A stretch of 64,000 nucleotides of DNA from Pseudorhodoplanes sp049324435 (GCA_049324435.1 JBMOOQ010000009.1:1-64000), one strand, 5' to 3'. Positions 49,001 through 58,787 are shown, counted from the stretch's first letter. Translations and numbers: made by a program. Notes: generated by a model from the sequence alone, not told the origin.

Positions 49001-50299
49001 ATGACCCCGTCCGCGCGCATTGCCGGCGCCATCGAGGTGCTGGCCGATATCGAGACCAAACGCCGGCCTGCGGCCGATGCCCTGAAGGAGTGGGGCCAGA
49101 TGCACCGCTTCGCCGGCTCGGGCGACCGCGCCGCAATTGCGGGCCTCGTCTATGACACGCTGCGCCGCCGCGCGTCGTCGGCTTTCGTGATGGGTGAGGC
49201 GACGCCGCGCGCGGCGATGCTCGGCATGCTGCGTCTCGAACGCCGTCTCGATGTCGATGCGATTGCGGCGCTGTGCGACGGCTCGCGGTTTGCGCCTGCA
49301 CAGCTCAGCGAGAACGAGCGACAGAAACTCGCCGCAGCGAGTCTCGACAATGCCCCGCCGCATGTCGCAGGCGATTATCCGGAATGGCTCGATCCGAGCT
49401 TCGCCACTATATTCGGCGAGGCGCGTGCGCAGGAGGGGGCGGCGCTCGCATCGCGCGCGCCTCTCGATCTGCGGGTCAACCTGATCAAGGCCGATCGTGA
49501 CAGAGCGTCTGCAGAACTCGGCGAGTATAATCCCGAGCAAACCGGCTGGTCGCCCTGGGGCTTGCGGATTTCGGTGCCGCCGGATGCGAAAAGCCCGGCG
49601 ATCCAGGCCGATCCGGCCTTCATCAAGGGCCATGTCGAGATCCAGGACGAAGGCTCTCAACTCGCCGCGCTTTTGTCCGGCGCCCAGCCCGGCGAGCAGG
49701 TCGTGGACCTTTGCGCGGGGGCGGGCGGCAAGACGCTCGCGCTCGCGGCGATGATGGACAATACCGGTCAGCTCTACGCCACCGATACCGACAAGCGCCG
49801 CCTCGCGCCGATCCATGCGCGGCTCGAACGCGCAGGCGTGCGCAATGTGCAGGTCCGCACGCCGCGCGGCGCCGCCGAAGTCCTCGACGATCTATTCGCC
49901 AAAATCGATCTGGTGCTGATCGATGCGCCATGCACTGGCACTGGCTCATGGCGGCGCAATCCGGACGCCAAGTGGCGCCTGCGCCCCGGCGCGCTGGAGC
50001 AGCGGCGGAAGGACCAGGCGGCGGCGCTCGACCGCGCCGTGCCGCTGCTCAAATCCGGCGGCCGCATCGCCTACATCACCTGCTCGGTGCTGGACGAAGA
50101 GAACGGCGCGCAAATCCGGGACTTTTTGCTGCGTCACCCGGAGTTTTCGGTCGAGAAGCCGGAGCAGGTTGCCGCAGCCCTCGGAGAACGCGCTTTTCTG
50201 TTTTGCAAAACCGCGCTGCTGACCGATAGCGGACTTCTCATGACCCCGCGCCGGACGGGCACCGACGGATTTTTCGTGTCCGTACTGCGGCGGCGCTAG
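49001..50299 (+). CDS. RsmB/NOP-family RNA m5C methyltransferase
   Basis: 432 residues. An N-terminal NusB-like helical region (1-150) precedes the SAM domain: motif I VVDLCAGAGGKTLALA, motif IV LIDAPCTGTGSWRRNPDAKW with the product-release Cys, and motif VI YITCSVLDEENG with the nucleophile Cys. RsmB methylates C967 of 16S rRNA. Alphaproteobacteria have more than one homologue, so the exact site is inferred. It lies 12 bp after the MAPEG gene on the same strand and overlaps the convergent aldehyde dehydrogenase by 4 nt. Confidence 0.92.
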   Translation: MTPSARIAGAIEVLADIETKRRPAADALKEWGQMHRFAGSGDRAAIAGLVYDTLRRRASSAFVMGEATPRAAMLGMLRLERRLDVDAIAALCDGSRFAPAQLSENERQKLAAASLDNAPPHVAGDYPEWLDPSFATIFGEARAQEGAALASRAPLDLRVNLIKADRDRASAELGEYNPEQTGWSPWGLRISVPPDAKSPAIQADPAFIKGHVEIQDEGSQLAALLSGAQPGEQVVDLCAGAGGKTLALAAMMDNTGQLYATDTDKRRLAPIHARLERAGVRNVQVRTPRGAAEVLDDLFAKIDLVLIDAPCTGTGSWRRNPDAKWRLRPGALEQRRKDQAAALDRAVPLLKSGGRIAYITCSVLDEENGAQIRDFLLRHPEFSVEKPEQVAAALGERAFLFCKTALLTDSGLLMTPRRTGTDGFFVSVLRRR

Positions 50300-51837
50300 C
50301 CGACGTCAAACGACACGCCCTGAGCCAAGGGCAGCGTCTTGCCGTAATTGATGGTGTTGGTCGCGCGCCGCATATAGGCCTTCCAGGAATCCGAACCGCT
50401 TTCGCGGCCGCCGCCGGTGTCCTTCTCGCCGCCGAACGCGCCGCCGATCTCGGCACCGGACGGGCCGATATTCACATTGGCGATGCCGCAATCGGAGCCG
50501 CGCGCCGAGAGGAAGATTTCGGCTTCGCGCAGATCGGTGGTGAAGATCGAGGAAGCGAGCCCCTGCGGCACAGCATTGTGCAGATCGAGCACCGTGTCGA
50601 AGTCGCTGTAGCGCATGACCCAAAGCAGCGGCGCAAATGTCTCCCGCATTACAAGACCGGATTGTTCTGCGATTTCGGCCAAGGCCGGGCGCACATAGTA
50701 AGCGTCGTTCCAACCGCCGATAGCGACGCGCTCGCCGCCGGTCACGATCGCGCCGCCTGCTTTCGCCTCGGCCAGCATTGTCTGCATCGCTTCGTAAGCG
50801 CTCCGGTCGATCAGCGGGCCGACCAGTGTTCCGCTGTCCAGCGGATTGCCGACGGGCACCGAGGCATAGGCGCTCTTCAGCCGCGCTACGAAGTTTTCGT
50901 AGATGCTATCATGCACGAAGAGGCGCCGCAGCGTGGTACAGCGCTGGCCCGCCGTGCCCATCGCCGCGAACGCTACGCCGCGCAAAGTCAGGTCGAGATC
51001 GGCGGACGGGCAGACGATGGCGGCATTGTTGCCGCCGAGTTCGAGGATCGCGCGCGCGAAGCGCTGGGCAAGGCGTGGTGCCACAGCGCGGCCCATCGCG
51101 GTCGAGCCGGTTGCGGAGACGAGCGGCACCTTCGGATGGTCGGCCAGCAATTCGCCAAGCGCGCGCCCGCCGATCAGCACCGCGGATAAGCCGTGCGGCG
51201 CCGTGCCGCCCTCCGCTGCGAAGCGCCGCATCGCACGATCGAGCAGGGCCTGGGTTGCGAGTGCGGTCAGCGGGGTTTTCTCCGAGGGCTTCCAGACGAT
51301 GCTGTTGCCGCAGACCAGCGCGAGCGCCGCATTCCACGACCACACCGCAACCGGGAAATTGAAGGCCGAAATGATCCCGGTGACGCCGAGCGGATGCCAC
51401 GTTTCCATCATGCGGTGTTCGGGCCGTTCGGTCGCGATCGTGAGGCCATAGAGCTGGCGTGAGAGACCGACGGCGAAGTCGCAGATGTCGATCATCTCCT
51501 GCACTTCGCCCAGGCCCTCCGACACGATCTTTCCGGCCTCGATCGAGACCAGACGGCCGAGCGCGGCCTTGTTCGCCCGCAATTCCTCGCCGAGCAGCCG
51601 GACCAGTTCGCCGCGCTTGGGGGCCGGGACATTGCGCCAGGTCAGGAAGGCGGCGTGAGCGCGTGCGATGGCGTCCCGCGCGGCTTCGGGACTGGTCTCC
51701 GCAATTGTCGCAATGACCTCGCCGGTGATCGGCGTGCGGGCCGGCAGCTTCCCGTGATGGAGGTCGAAAGGCAGCCCCAGCTTGGCCAGGAGGGCAGCGG
51801 CGTCGTCAGCAAGGCTTCGTGGTTCTGCAGCGGTCAT
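50296..51837 (-). CDS. Aldehyde dehydrogenase, ALDH7/antiquitin-like
   Basis: 513 residues. NAD(P)-binding GVTGIISAFNFPVAVWSWNAALAL (with SAFNFP), KPSEKTPLTA, VSATGSTAMGRAV, the catalytic Glu in LELGGNNA, the catalytic Cys in GTAGQRCTTLRR, and the C-terminal GPSGAEIGGAFGGEKDTGGGRESGSDSWKAYMRR. The last block is characteristic of the ALDH7 family, which oxidises piperideine-6-carboxylate/alpha-aminoadipate semialdehyde in lysine degradation. No other lysine-catabolic gene is nearby. The ATG at 51837 was used. Confidence 0.93.
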   Translation of the reverse strand: MTAAEPRSLADDAAALLAKLGLPFDLHHGKLPARTPITGEVIATIAETSPEAARDAIARAHAAFLTWRNVPAPKRGELVRLLGEELRANKAALGRLVSIEAGKIVSEGLGEVQEMIDICDFAVGLSRQLYGLTIATERPEHRMMETWHPLGVTGIISAFNFPVAVWSWNAALALVCGNSIVWKPSEKTPLTALATQALLDRAMRRFAAEGGTAPHGLSAVLIGGRALGELLADHPKVPLVSATGSTAMGRAVAPRLAQRFARAILELGGNNAAIVCPSADLDLTLRGVAFAAMGTAGQRCTTLRRLFVHDSIYENFVARLKSAYASVPVGNPLDSGTLVGPLIDRSAYEAMQTMLAEAKAGGAIVTGGERVAIGGWNDAYYVRPALAEIAEQSGLVMRETFAPLLWVMRYSDFDTVLDLHNAVPQGLASSIFTTDLREAEIFLSARGSDCGIANVNIGPSGAEIGGAFGGEKDTGGGRESGSDSWKAYMRRATNTINYGKTLPLAQGVSFDVG

Positions 51838-52099
51838 GATCCCGGTCCCGGTGCGGTCGCGTGTGCGCGATTTGCAGCACAACGGCCGGCCAAAGTCATG
51901 CGGCCGGTTCGCTCAGGGGCCGGGGTAGCCTTGCGGCATTTGACAGCGGCCTCGCCCACATTTGCGTGGATATCGCCCGGAAACGGCTCGTTTCGCGGCG
52001 TTTTGGCGCTACCTCTGTGCTGCCGCAGAGGCCGGCAAAGACCGTCTCCCCCTCCGAAAACCGGGTTCCACTTTCCGGAATCATGCATTAGAACCCGCC

Positions 52100-53662
52100 A
52101 TGGCGCACGCACCCCAGCACGACAAGCTCCTCATCGTCGATTTCGGCTCGCAGGTCACCCAGCTCATCGCCAGAAGGGTGCGCGAGGAAGGCGTTTATTC
52201 CGAGATTGTCCCCTTCAACCGCGCGGAAGCAGCCTTCCTCGAGATGAAGCCGAAGGCGGTGATCCTATCCGGCGGCCCGGCCTCAGTGCATGAAGAGGGC
52301 GCGCCGCTGGCGCCGCCCGCGATCTACGAGGCCGGCGTCCCGGTGCTCGGCATCTGCTATGGCGAGCAGGCGATGGCTCAGCAGCTCGGCGGCAAGGTGG
52401 AGGGCGGGCACCATCGCGAATTCGGCCGCGCCGAAGTGACGGTGACGGACGACTGCCCGCTGTTCGAGGGGGTCTGGGAAAAGGGCCAGAGCTATCCGGT
52501 CTGGATGAGCCATGGCGACCGCGTCACTGTCCCGCCCCCGGGTTTTCGCACGGTTGCGACCTCGCCGAATGCGCCGATCGCCGTCATCGCCGACGACAAG
52601 CGGAAATTCTATGCCACGCAATTCCATCTCGAAGTGGTGCACACCCCGCACGGTGCCGCGCTGATCCGCAACTTCGTGCGCAAGATTGCAGGCTTCACCG
52701 GCGACTGGACCATGCGCGCCTTCAAGGACGAGGCGATCGAGAAAATCCGCGCGCAGGTCGGCAAGGGCAGGGTGATCTGCGGGCTGTCGGGCGGCGTCGA
52801 TTCCGCGGTCGCAGCCGTACTGATCCACGAAGCCATCGGCGACCAGCTCACCTGCGTGTTCGTCGATCATGGCCTGCTGCGCCTTGGCGAGGCCGAGAAG
52901 GTGGTGGCGCTGTTCCGCGGCGCCTACAACATCCCGCTGATCCATGTCGAAGCCGAGGACATGTTCCTTAAAGAACTGCAAGGCATCGACGAGCCGGAAG
53001 CGAAGCGCAAGATTATCGGCAAGCTGTTCATCGACGTGTTCGAGGCCGAAGCCAAGAAGCTCGGCGGCGCGGATTTTCTCGCGCAGGGCACGCTCTATCC
53101 GGACGTGATCGAGAGCGTGTCCTTCACCGGCGGGCCGTCCGTCACCATCAAGTCGCACCACAATGTCGGCGGCCTGCCCGAGCGCATGAACATGAAGCTC
53201 GTGGAGCCGCTGCGCGAACTCTTTAAGGACGAGGTGCGTGCGCTCGGCCGCGAGCTTGGCCTGCCCGATGTGTTCGTCGGCCGCCATCCGTTCCCGGGGC
53301 CGGGCCTTGCGATCCGCTGCCCCGGCGCGATCACGCGCGAGAAGCTCGATATCCTGCGCTTCGCCGACGAGATCTACATCGAGGAAATCCGCCGCCACGG
53401 ACTCTACGACGACATCTGGCAGGCTTTCGCAGTGATCCTGCCGGTCAAGACCGTGGGCGTAATGGGCGATGGGCGGACCTACGATTATGTGGTGGGTCTG
53501 CGCGCGGTGACTTCGACCGACGGCATGACCGCTGATTTCTATCCCTTCGACATGAAGTTCTTAGGCCACGTCGCGACCCGCATCATCAACGAGGTGAAGG
53601 GTGTCAACCGCGTGGTGTATGACGTGACGTCGAAGCCGCCGGGGACGATCGAGTGGGAGTGA
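52100..53662 (+). CDS. guaA: GMP synthase (glutamine-hydrolysing)
   Basis: 520 residues. The class I amidotransferase domain (1-200) has ILSGGPASV and the nucleophile Cys in LGICYGEQAMAQ, with the His/Glu pair in FHLEVVHTP. The ATP pyrophosphatase domain carries SGGVDSAVAAVL (PP-loop). The C-terminal dimer domain has HHNVGGLPERM and ends KPPGTIEWE, as usual. It converts XMP to GMP. The ATG at 52100 fits homologues. The ORF is open upstream to 51962, but that part is not conserved. Together with guaB at 45000 it completes GMP synthesis. Confidence 0.98.
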   Translation: MAHAPQHDKLLIVDFGSQVTQLIARRVREEGVYSEIVPFNRAEAAFLEMKPKAVILSGGPASVHEEGAPLAPPAIYEAGVPVLGICYGEQAMAQQLGGKVEGGHHREFGRAEVTVTDDCPLFEGVWEKGQSYPVWMSHGDRVTVPPPGFRTVATSPNAPIAVIADDKRKFYATQFHLEVVHTPHGAALIRNFVRKIAGFTGDWTMRAFKDEAIEKIRAQVGKGRVICGLSGGVDSAVAAVLIHEAIGDQLTCVFVDHGLLRLGEAEKVVALFRGAYNIPLIHVEAEDMFLKELQGIDEPEAKRKIIGKLFIDVFEAEAKKLGGADFLAQGTLYPDVIESVSFTGGPSVTIKSHHNVGGLPERMNMKLVEPLRELFKDEVRALGRELGLPDVFVGRHPFPGPGLAIRCPGAITREKLDILRFADEIYIEEIRRHGLYDDIWQAFAVILPVKTVGVMGDGRTYDYVVGLRAVTSTDGMTADFYPFDMKFLGHVATRIINEVKGVNRVVYDVTSKPPGTIEWE

Positions 53663-53681
53663 TGCGACGTCAGAGCCGCTT

Positions 53682-54188
53682 CTAGCCCCGCGCGACTTGA
53701 TATAATTCGGCGGCTGATGGCTGCCTTCTGGATCCGGGCTTAACGCCGAGTCGTGTCGCAACACTTTCCCGGATCTCCTCGAGCGTCGCCTTGAGGCGGG
53801 TTATCTCCGAAACTGATTTCATCCGGTCGGTACCGTAGCGGCTGACGAGATATTCCTGCTTTCTTGAAACGTCAGCCAGATGAGCGGCCGTGCGACTTTT
53901 CAGAGCAAGGCGGGCTGCGAGTTCATGGTCGATGCGCGCGGACAGGTTATGGTGTAGCGCCCGCAATTGTTTGGCCTTCATCCCCTCTAAAAGCAGGAAC
54001 GAATTTAGATAGAGTTCGATCGCATGGATCGCGTTCAGATGGAACGGCGCGCGTGAGAGTGGCCTCCGCCGACGGCCAATACCAAGCAGCGTATGCGCGG
54101 CCCGCCGATATTCCTCTGCTAGCTCGAACAATTCCTCGGGGGTTGCGTTCTCGCCAGGGTAGGGTTGGTGTTGCGCCCGATCTGTCAT
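53682..54188 (-). CDS. Possible HEPN-like protein
   Basis: 168 residues. The segment FELAEEYRRAAHTLLGIGR, AIHAIELYLNSFLLLEGMKAKQLRALHHNLSARIDHEL is helical, and the A-E-L-L-F-G-H..L pattern resembles HEPN-domain proteins (helical nucleotide-binding or ribonuclease fold). The RxxxxH active-site motif of nuclease HEPN is not evident. The C-terminal half (SEITRLKATLEEIRESV) is a charged helix. The ATG at 54188 is the best start. It is close to the 3' end of guaA (convergent, 19 bp). The assignment is tentative. Confidence 0.6.
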   Translation of the reverse strand: MTDRAQHQPYPGENATPEELFELAEEYRRAAHTLLGIGRRRRPLSRAPFHLNAIHAIELYLNSFLLLEGMKAKQLRALHHNLSARIDHELAARLALKSRTAAHLADVSRKQEYLVSRYGTDRMKSVSEITRLKATLEEIRESVATRLGVKPGSRRQPSAAELYQVARG

Positions 54189-54529
54189 GGTCGACAATGT
54201 TGCAGGTGCAAGGCTAAACGTCTCGGCCCATAGCACCCTGCAAAACGTTAATTGTCTGCAAGGCCTCGTTAACCTTGGGTCGTCCTTTCGACACAACGTG
54301 TGTCATCTCTTCATCCTCCGCTTTCTCAAAATCCTCCCGGACTTCCGTGGCGGCGTCATTGACGCGGATGTGTCGGCATTTCTGCTGCGTATTTGTGCAA
54401 TTCGAGGCAGGTCACCCCGATGCGACTTCGTGGAGCGTACCTTCCGCTCCGGAATATTTCGTGAGATGGTCAGTTAGTCCCGTTAGGAGCGCTTCGGGAA
54501 GGCGCGATCAATCGTTGCACAGGCGATCG

Positions 54530-55432
54530 ATGGCTGAGTCGGCTGACAAGCGTGAGCGCAATCCGTCCCAAGCGATGGTTCGCCTGCTGGCGGCCGCGCC
54601 GCCGCCGCTGGCGCCGATTGGACTGAGCTGCGGCACGCAACTGAGCCATCGCTTCACACGCGGCACGCGCTATGGCTATGCCCCACCCATGCCCGGCCAT
54701 CTCGTCGGCACCTATTACGGCGAGGCGCGGCATTGTGCCTGGACGGTGGAAGGCCGGCGGCTCTCCGCTCCGTTGCGGCCGAATGCGATCACCGTGGTCC
54801 CGGACCGGCACGACGGCGATTGGGAGGTCGAGGGGCCCCTTCATGTATCTCATGTCTATCTCACCAACGAACGCCTGGAGCATTGCCGAACGCTGGTCGG
54901 CGGACGCGGCAATGTCGAACTCATGACACGGGTCGGCACTGAAGATGCGGTAACGTCGCACATCCTCGCCATCCTGAGCGACCCGGACGTCATCACCGAT
55001 CCCGGAGCGCGATTGCTGGTCGATCGCGCCGTCGACCTGCTCTGCATCCAGTTGCTGCGCCAGCACAGCATCGTGCGTCTGCCGCAGACCGTCGCTCGTA
55101 CCCGCGGCGGACTGGCACGCTGGCAACTCAAGCGCGTCACCGAGTATATGGTGACGCATCTCGACCAGCCGATCGGTCTCGAGGAGCTGGCAGCGCTGGT
55201 CGGCCTCAGCCGCTACCATTTCTGCACCGCCTTTCGACTCTCGACGGGGTCCACGCCACATGTCTGGCTGACCGGGCAGCGGATGGTGCAGGCCCGGAAG
55301 CTGCTCGCCGATCCGAGAATCTCGATCAGCGAAATCGCACTTGCGGTCGGCTATGCGACGCCGTCGGCATTTGCTGCGACCTTCCGCAGAATTGTCGGCG
55401 TCACGCCGCGCAGCTTCCGGCGATCCTTGTAA
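54530..55432 (+). CDS. AraC-family transcriptional regulator
   Basis: 300 residues. The C-terminal ~100 residues hold the double HTH: HLDQPIGLEELAALVGLSRYHFCTAFRLSTGSTPHVWLTGQRMVQARKLL and ISISEIALAVGYATPSAFAATFRRIVGVTPRSFR, which match both AraC motifs. The N-terminal region (1-190) is an effector domain without recognised ligand. The ATG at 54530 was chosen; the open frame to 54275 runs over non-coding sequence. The region 54189-54529 contains no other gene. It lies upstream of the SDR-GlcG-NTF2 set on the same strand and probably regulates it. Confidence 0.93.
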   Translation: MAESADKRERNPSQAMVRLLAAAPPPLAPIGLSCGTQLSHRFTRGTRYGYAPPMPGHLVGTYYGEARHCAWTVEGRRLSAPLRPNAITVVPDRHDGDWEVEGPLHVSHVYLTNERLEHCRTLVGGRGNVELMTRVGTEDAVTSHILAILSDPDVITDPGARLLVDRAVDLLCIQLLRQHSIVRLPQTVARTRGGLARWQLKRVTEYMVTHLDQPIGLEELAALVGLSRYHFCTAFRLSTGSTPHVWLTGQRMVQARKLLADPRISISEIALAVGYATPSAFAATFRRIVGVTPRSFRRSL

Positions 55433-55608
55433 TCAGTTCACAAAACCGGCGGTTGAAACGCGCGCCACGCTCGTCCGTGGCGACGCGAGTGCGATATTGC
55501 ACCGCGCAAATTGTCGTAAAATCGCGATGGTTTTCGAAATCGCGCGACGGTTCCCGGGCGCGGCAAGCGGTATGCGTCTCCTGGGCATTTCGCATGTAGG
55601 AGATTGTC

Positions 55609-56415
55609 ATGAGCAAACGCATTCTGGTCACCGGCGCTGGTTCTGGCTTCGGCAAGGCCGCATCGATCGGCATGGCGAAGAACGGTCATCAGGTTATCGC
55701 CACGACTCAGGTTTCGTCGCAGGTGACTCCGCTGCGCGAGGAGGCCAAGGCGCTCGGGATCGACAAGAACCTGCGCGTCGAACGGCTTGATCTCACCGAT
55801 CCCTATGACATCGCGCAGGCGCTGACCTTCGACATCGACGTACTCTGGAATAACGCCGGCATGGGCGAAGCCGGACCGGTCTGGGAAATTCCGGTGGACC
55901 TCGTTCGCAGGAATTACGAGATCAATGTGTTCTTGCCGCTCCAGCTGACGCAAGGAGTCGTTCGCCGCTGGGTCGAGCAGGGCAGGAAGGGCAAGGTGGT
56001 CTTCACGTCCTCGATGGGCGGACTGTTCACCCCGGCGAACTGGGGCACTTACGTGTCTACCAAGCACGCGCTCGAGGCGATCGCCGAAGCGCTCCAGCAG
56101 GAAATGTCGCCCTACGGCATCAGGGTCCAGACCATCAATCCCGGCGCCTATTACACCGGCTACAATGAGACCATGGCGGATAACCCGTTCCGCTGGCTCG
56201 ACGACAAAAAGCATTTCACCAAGCGAGCCGACCTGCGCAAGGGGTTCGACGACTTCTTCGCCACGCCGGAAGGCAAGATGGACCCGCAGGAGATGATCGA
56301 TCGCATGATCGAGATCGTGCCGGCGGATTCCGGAAAATTCCGCAATGTGGTTCCGAAGAAGATCGAGGATATGCTGAAAGCTCATCAGCTCGCCGCCTGG
56401 GACAACAGGATCTGA
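55609..56415 (+). CDS. SDR-family oxidoreductase
   Basis: 268 residues. Classical SDR: cofactor motif TGAGSGFG (residues 8-15), NNAG, the active-site Ser in TSSMGG, YVSTK (Tyr, Lys) and the loop PGAYYTGYNE. It uses NAD(P)H to reduce or oxidise an alcohol or carbonyl. The substrate is unknown. The ATG follows GTAGGAGATTGTC, a good ribosome-binding site. It is the first gene of a three-gene set with GlcG/HbpS and NTF2-like proteins, downstream of an AraC regulator. AraC-adjacent sets of this kind are common in Rhizobiales. Confidence 0.92.
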   Translation: MSKRILVTGAGSGFGKAASIGMAKNGHQVIATTQVSSQVTPLREEAKALGIDKNLRVERLDLTDPYDIAQALTFDIDVLWNNAGMGEAGPVWEIPVDLVRRNYEINVFLPLQLTQGVVRRWVEQGRKGKVVFTSSMGGLFTPANWGTYVSTKHALEAIAEALQQEMSPYGIRVQTINPGAYYTGYNETMADNPFRWLDDKKHFTKRADLRKGFDDFFATPEGKMDPQEMIDRMIEIVPADSGKFRNVVPKKIEDMLKAHQLAAWDNRI

Positions 56416-56433
56416 TCGTCGGGAGCAGAGACC

Positions 56434-56847
56434 ATGGGCCTGACCGAGGAGATTGCAAAGGCGGCAATCGCCGCAGCGCGCAAGGCCGCGGCCGCGATCG
56501 GCGTGCCGATGAACATCGCCGTGCTCGATGCCGGCGCGCATCTGAAGGCATTCGCCCGCATGGATGGCGCGTTGCTTGGCTCGATCGACATCGCGCTCGG
56601 CAAGGCCAAGACGTCGGCGCTGTTCGGGATGGCGAGCGAAGCGGTCGGCGAGTTCTGCAAGCCTGGTGGCTCATCGCCCGGCCTCGAGCTGACCAACGGT
56701 ACCCTTGTCGTGTTTGCAGGGGGAGTGCCGATCCGCGACCGCAGCGGCGCGCTGATTGGTGCGGTCGGCGTTTCGGGCGGGGCGGTGGAGCAGGACCGTC
56801 TGGTCGCCGAGGCCGCGGCCGAAGCCGTACAATCGGCAATTGCGTAA
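56434..56847 (+). CDS. GlcG/HbpS family heme-binding-like protein
   Basis: 137 residues. The compact alpha/beta domain has IAKAAIAAARKAAAAIGVPMNIAVLDAGAHLKAFARMDGALLGSIDIALGKAKTSALF, PIRDRSGALIGAVGVSGGAVEQD and a final helix. This is the GlcG/HbpS (DUF336) fold. Members bind heme or act as small-molecule binding partners, and a role is not proved. It is 18 bp downstream of the SDR gene on the same strand. Confidence 0.9.
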   Translation: MGLTEEIAKAAIAAARKAAAAIGVPMNIAVLDAGAHLKAFARMDGALLGSIDIALGKAKTSALFGMASEAVGEFCKPGGSSPGLELTNGTLVVFAGGVPIRDRSGALIGAVGVSGGAVEQDRLVAEAAAEAVQSAIA

Positions 56848-56862
56848 CGAGGGAGTCGAGCC

Positions 56863-57360
56863 ATGAATTTGTTCTTGCTGTCCATTGCCCAGACGCTGGT
56901 TCTCGCGGCCGCGGCGTCCGGCATATCGGCAACGCCGGCCTTCTCGCAGCGGACCGCGGAGGCGGAGCGCAATCAGGCGCTGGTGCAGCGCGGTTTCGAC
57001 GCCTGGCGGGACGGCACCGGGAGCCCCTACGACCTGCTGGCCGACGATGCGATCTGGACCATCATGGGCCATTCGCTCGCCGCGAAGAGCTATCCGAACC
57101 GCGAAGCCTTTCTCGGCGAGGTGATCCGTCCGTTCAACGCGCGCATGCGCGACCGACTGATCCCGAATGTCCACCGGCTCTACGCCGACGGGGACACCGT
57201 GATCGCACTGTTCGACGCGAAGGGAACGGCGCGGGACGGCAAACCTTATGCAAACAGCTATGCCTGGTTCCTGCAAATGAAGGACGGCAAGATCGTCCGG
57301 GCTCAGGCGTTCTTCGACAGCATTGCCTTCGACGATTTCTGGCGACGCATTACACCTTAG
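56863..57360 (+). CDS. Secreted nuclear transport factor 2 (SnoaL-like) protein
   Basis: 165 residues. A signal peptide (about 1-27) is followed by a cone-fold NTF2 domain: RGFDAWRDGTGSPYDLLADDAIWTIMGHSLAAKSYPNREAF, YADGDTVIALFDAKGTARDGKPYANSYAWFLQMKDGKIVRAQAFFDSIAFDDFW. SnoaL-like proteins act as enzymes or ligand binders. Similar proteins with leaders are often next to SDR genes. It lies 15 bp after the GlcG gene. Confidence 0.88.
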   Translation: MNLFLLSIAQTLVLAAAASGISATPAFSQRTAEAERNQALVQRGFDAWRDGTGSPYDLLADDAIWTIMGHSLAAKSYPNREAFLGEVIRPFNARMRDRLIPNVHRLYADGDTVIALFDAKGTARDGKPYANSYAWFLQMKDGKIVRAQAFFDSIAFDDFWRRITP

Positions 57361-57489
57361 ATCCATGGCGCCAGACTCATGAGGGCGAAGCTCATCGGGG
57401 TGGTCGGGTCTGCAGCTAGTCCGACACGTGAGTTGCGTTTGCTCGCGTGATTGCGGATTGTGGAGCGCCCCTGTGATCGGAATGCGCTT

Positions 57490-57711
57490 TTGCCCCGTTA
57501 CTTCAAAATCCTCCTCTCCTTCCTCGCCGGCTTCATCGTCGGCTGGGCGATCCCCATCGTCTGGTACATCGTCGCTACAAATTATTTTGGTGTGTTTGAC
57601 CGTGACGGCGGCGGCGCGATGGGCGCGATCTTCATCCTGGGTCCGATCCTTGCGATCATCGTCGGAACCGTTGCGGCGATTGTGACCGCCATGAGGACGA
57701 AGTCGGCCTGA
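57490..57711 (+). CDS. Small two-span membrane protein
   Basis: 73 residues if translation starts at TTG 57490, or 86 from TTG 57451; neither has a strong ribosome-binding site. It has two hydrophobic helices (ILLSFLAGFIVGWAIPIVWYIVATNYF and GAIFILGPILAIIVGTVAAIVTAM) linked by a DRDGGGAM loop. It is probably an inner-membrane protein of unknown function. It lies in a gap between the NTF2-like gene and an alpha/beta hydrolase. The region 57712-57897 has no other feature. Confidence 0.55.
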   Translation: MPRYFKILLSFLAGFIVGWAIPIVWYIVATNYFGVFDRDGGGAMGAIFILGPILAIIVGTVAAIVTAMRTKSA

Positions 57712-57897
57712 GGCCCAGTTTCGGCGTCAGTATTCGTGACGCTTTGTTTTGAATTCCTTCAAAGGTTGATGACGCTCATCTCTTGGTGATCGTATTGCCC
57801 ATTGGTCCATTGGATAGGTCGGCATGCCTGTCCCGGCGCACTAAGGTCCGAGCGGCCGAACGCCGGATCGGCCACATGCGAAAAAGGAAACAAAACC

Positions 57898-58722
57898 ATG
57901 CCGACGATTACAACAAAGGACGGCGTTGAGATCTTCTACAAGGACTGGGGCAAGGGCCAGCCGGTGGTGTTCAGCCACGGCTGGCCGCTCTCGGCGGACG
58001 ACTGGGACGCCCAGATGATGTTCTTCGCCAATAACGGGTTCCGCGTCATCGCGCACGACCGTCGCGGGCATGGCCGCTCCTCGCAGGTCAGCGATGGCCA
58101 CGACATGGACCATTATGCCGACGATCTCGCGTCCCTCACCGCGCATCTCGACCTTAAAGATGCCGTGCATGTCGGTCACTCCACCGGAGGCGGTGAAGTC
58201 GTGCATTACATCGCGCGCCATGGCGAAAGCCGCGTCGCGAAAGCCGCGATCATCGCCGCGGTGCCGCCGATCATGGTCAAGACGCCGAGCAATCCCGGCG
58301 GTCTGCCGAAGGAGGTGTTCGACGACTTCCAGAAGCAGCTCGCGGCCAATCGCGCGCAATTTTACTACAATATCCCGGCGGGTCCGTTCTACGGCTTCAA
58401 CCGGCCGGGAGCCAAGTCATCCGATGCAACGATCTGGAACTGGTGGCGGCAGGGCATGATGGGCGGCGCCAAGGCACACTACGACGGCATCGTCGCGTTC
58501 TCGCAGACCGATTTCACCGAGGACCTGAAGGCGATCAACGTGCCGGTGCTGGTGATGCATGGCGACGACGATCAGATTGTGCCCTATGACGGTTCCGCGC
58601 CGCTGTCGGCGAAGCTCCTGAAGAACGGCACCCTGAAGACCTACAAGGGCTTTCCGCACGGCATGCCGACCACCCATGCCGATGTGATCAACGCCGACCT
58701 GCTCGCATTCATCAGGAGCTGA
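57898..58722 (+). CDS. Alpha/beta hydrolase, non-heme chloroperoxidase-like
   Basis: 274 residues. The alpha/beta hydrolase fold is clear: VVFSHGWPLSADDW (oxyanion-hole region), IAHDRRGHGRSSQ, nucleophile Ser in VHVGHSTGGGEVVHY, a Tyr- and Trp-rich cap, VLVMHGDDDQIVPY (Asp) and GFPHGMPTTHAD (His). The PHGMPTTH ending and HSTGGGE elbow match cofactor-free chloroperoxidases/esterases. It is probably cytoplasmic and acts on esters or peracids. The ATG at 57898 follows AAAAAGGAAACAAAACC, a good Shine-Dalgarno. Confidence 0.94.
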   Translation: MPTITTKDGVEIFYKDWGKGQPVVFSHGWPLSADDWDAQMMFFANNGFRVIAHDRRGHGRSSQVSDGHDMDHYADDLASLTAHLDLKDAVHVGHSTGGGEVVHYIARHGESRVAKAAIIAAVPPIMVKTPSNPGGLPKEVFDDFQKQLAANRAQFYYNIPAGPFYGFNRPGAKSSDATIWNWWRQGMMGGAKAHYDGIVAFSQTDFTEDLKAINVPVLVMHGDDDQIVPYDGSAPLSAKLLKNGTLKTYKGFPHGMPTTHADVINADLLAFIRS

Positions 58723-58787
58723 CGGCGAAGCGACGCTGGGGTGCTGGACGTTGTTCCGGCATCCGCAGCATCTGAACCGGCTGCGGA

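Noticed and set aside
52283..53398. A 371-codon minus-strand frame opposite guaA
   Set aside because: It is a mirror frame of an essential, fully recognisable gene.
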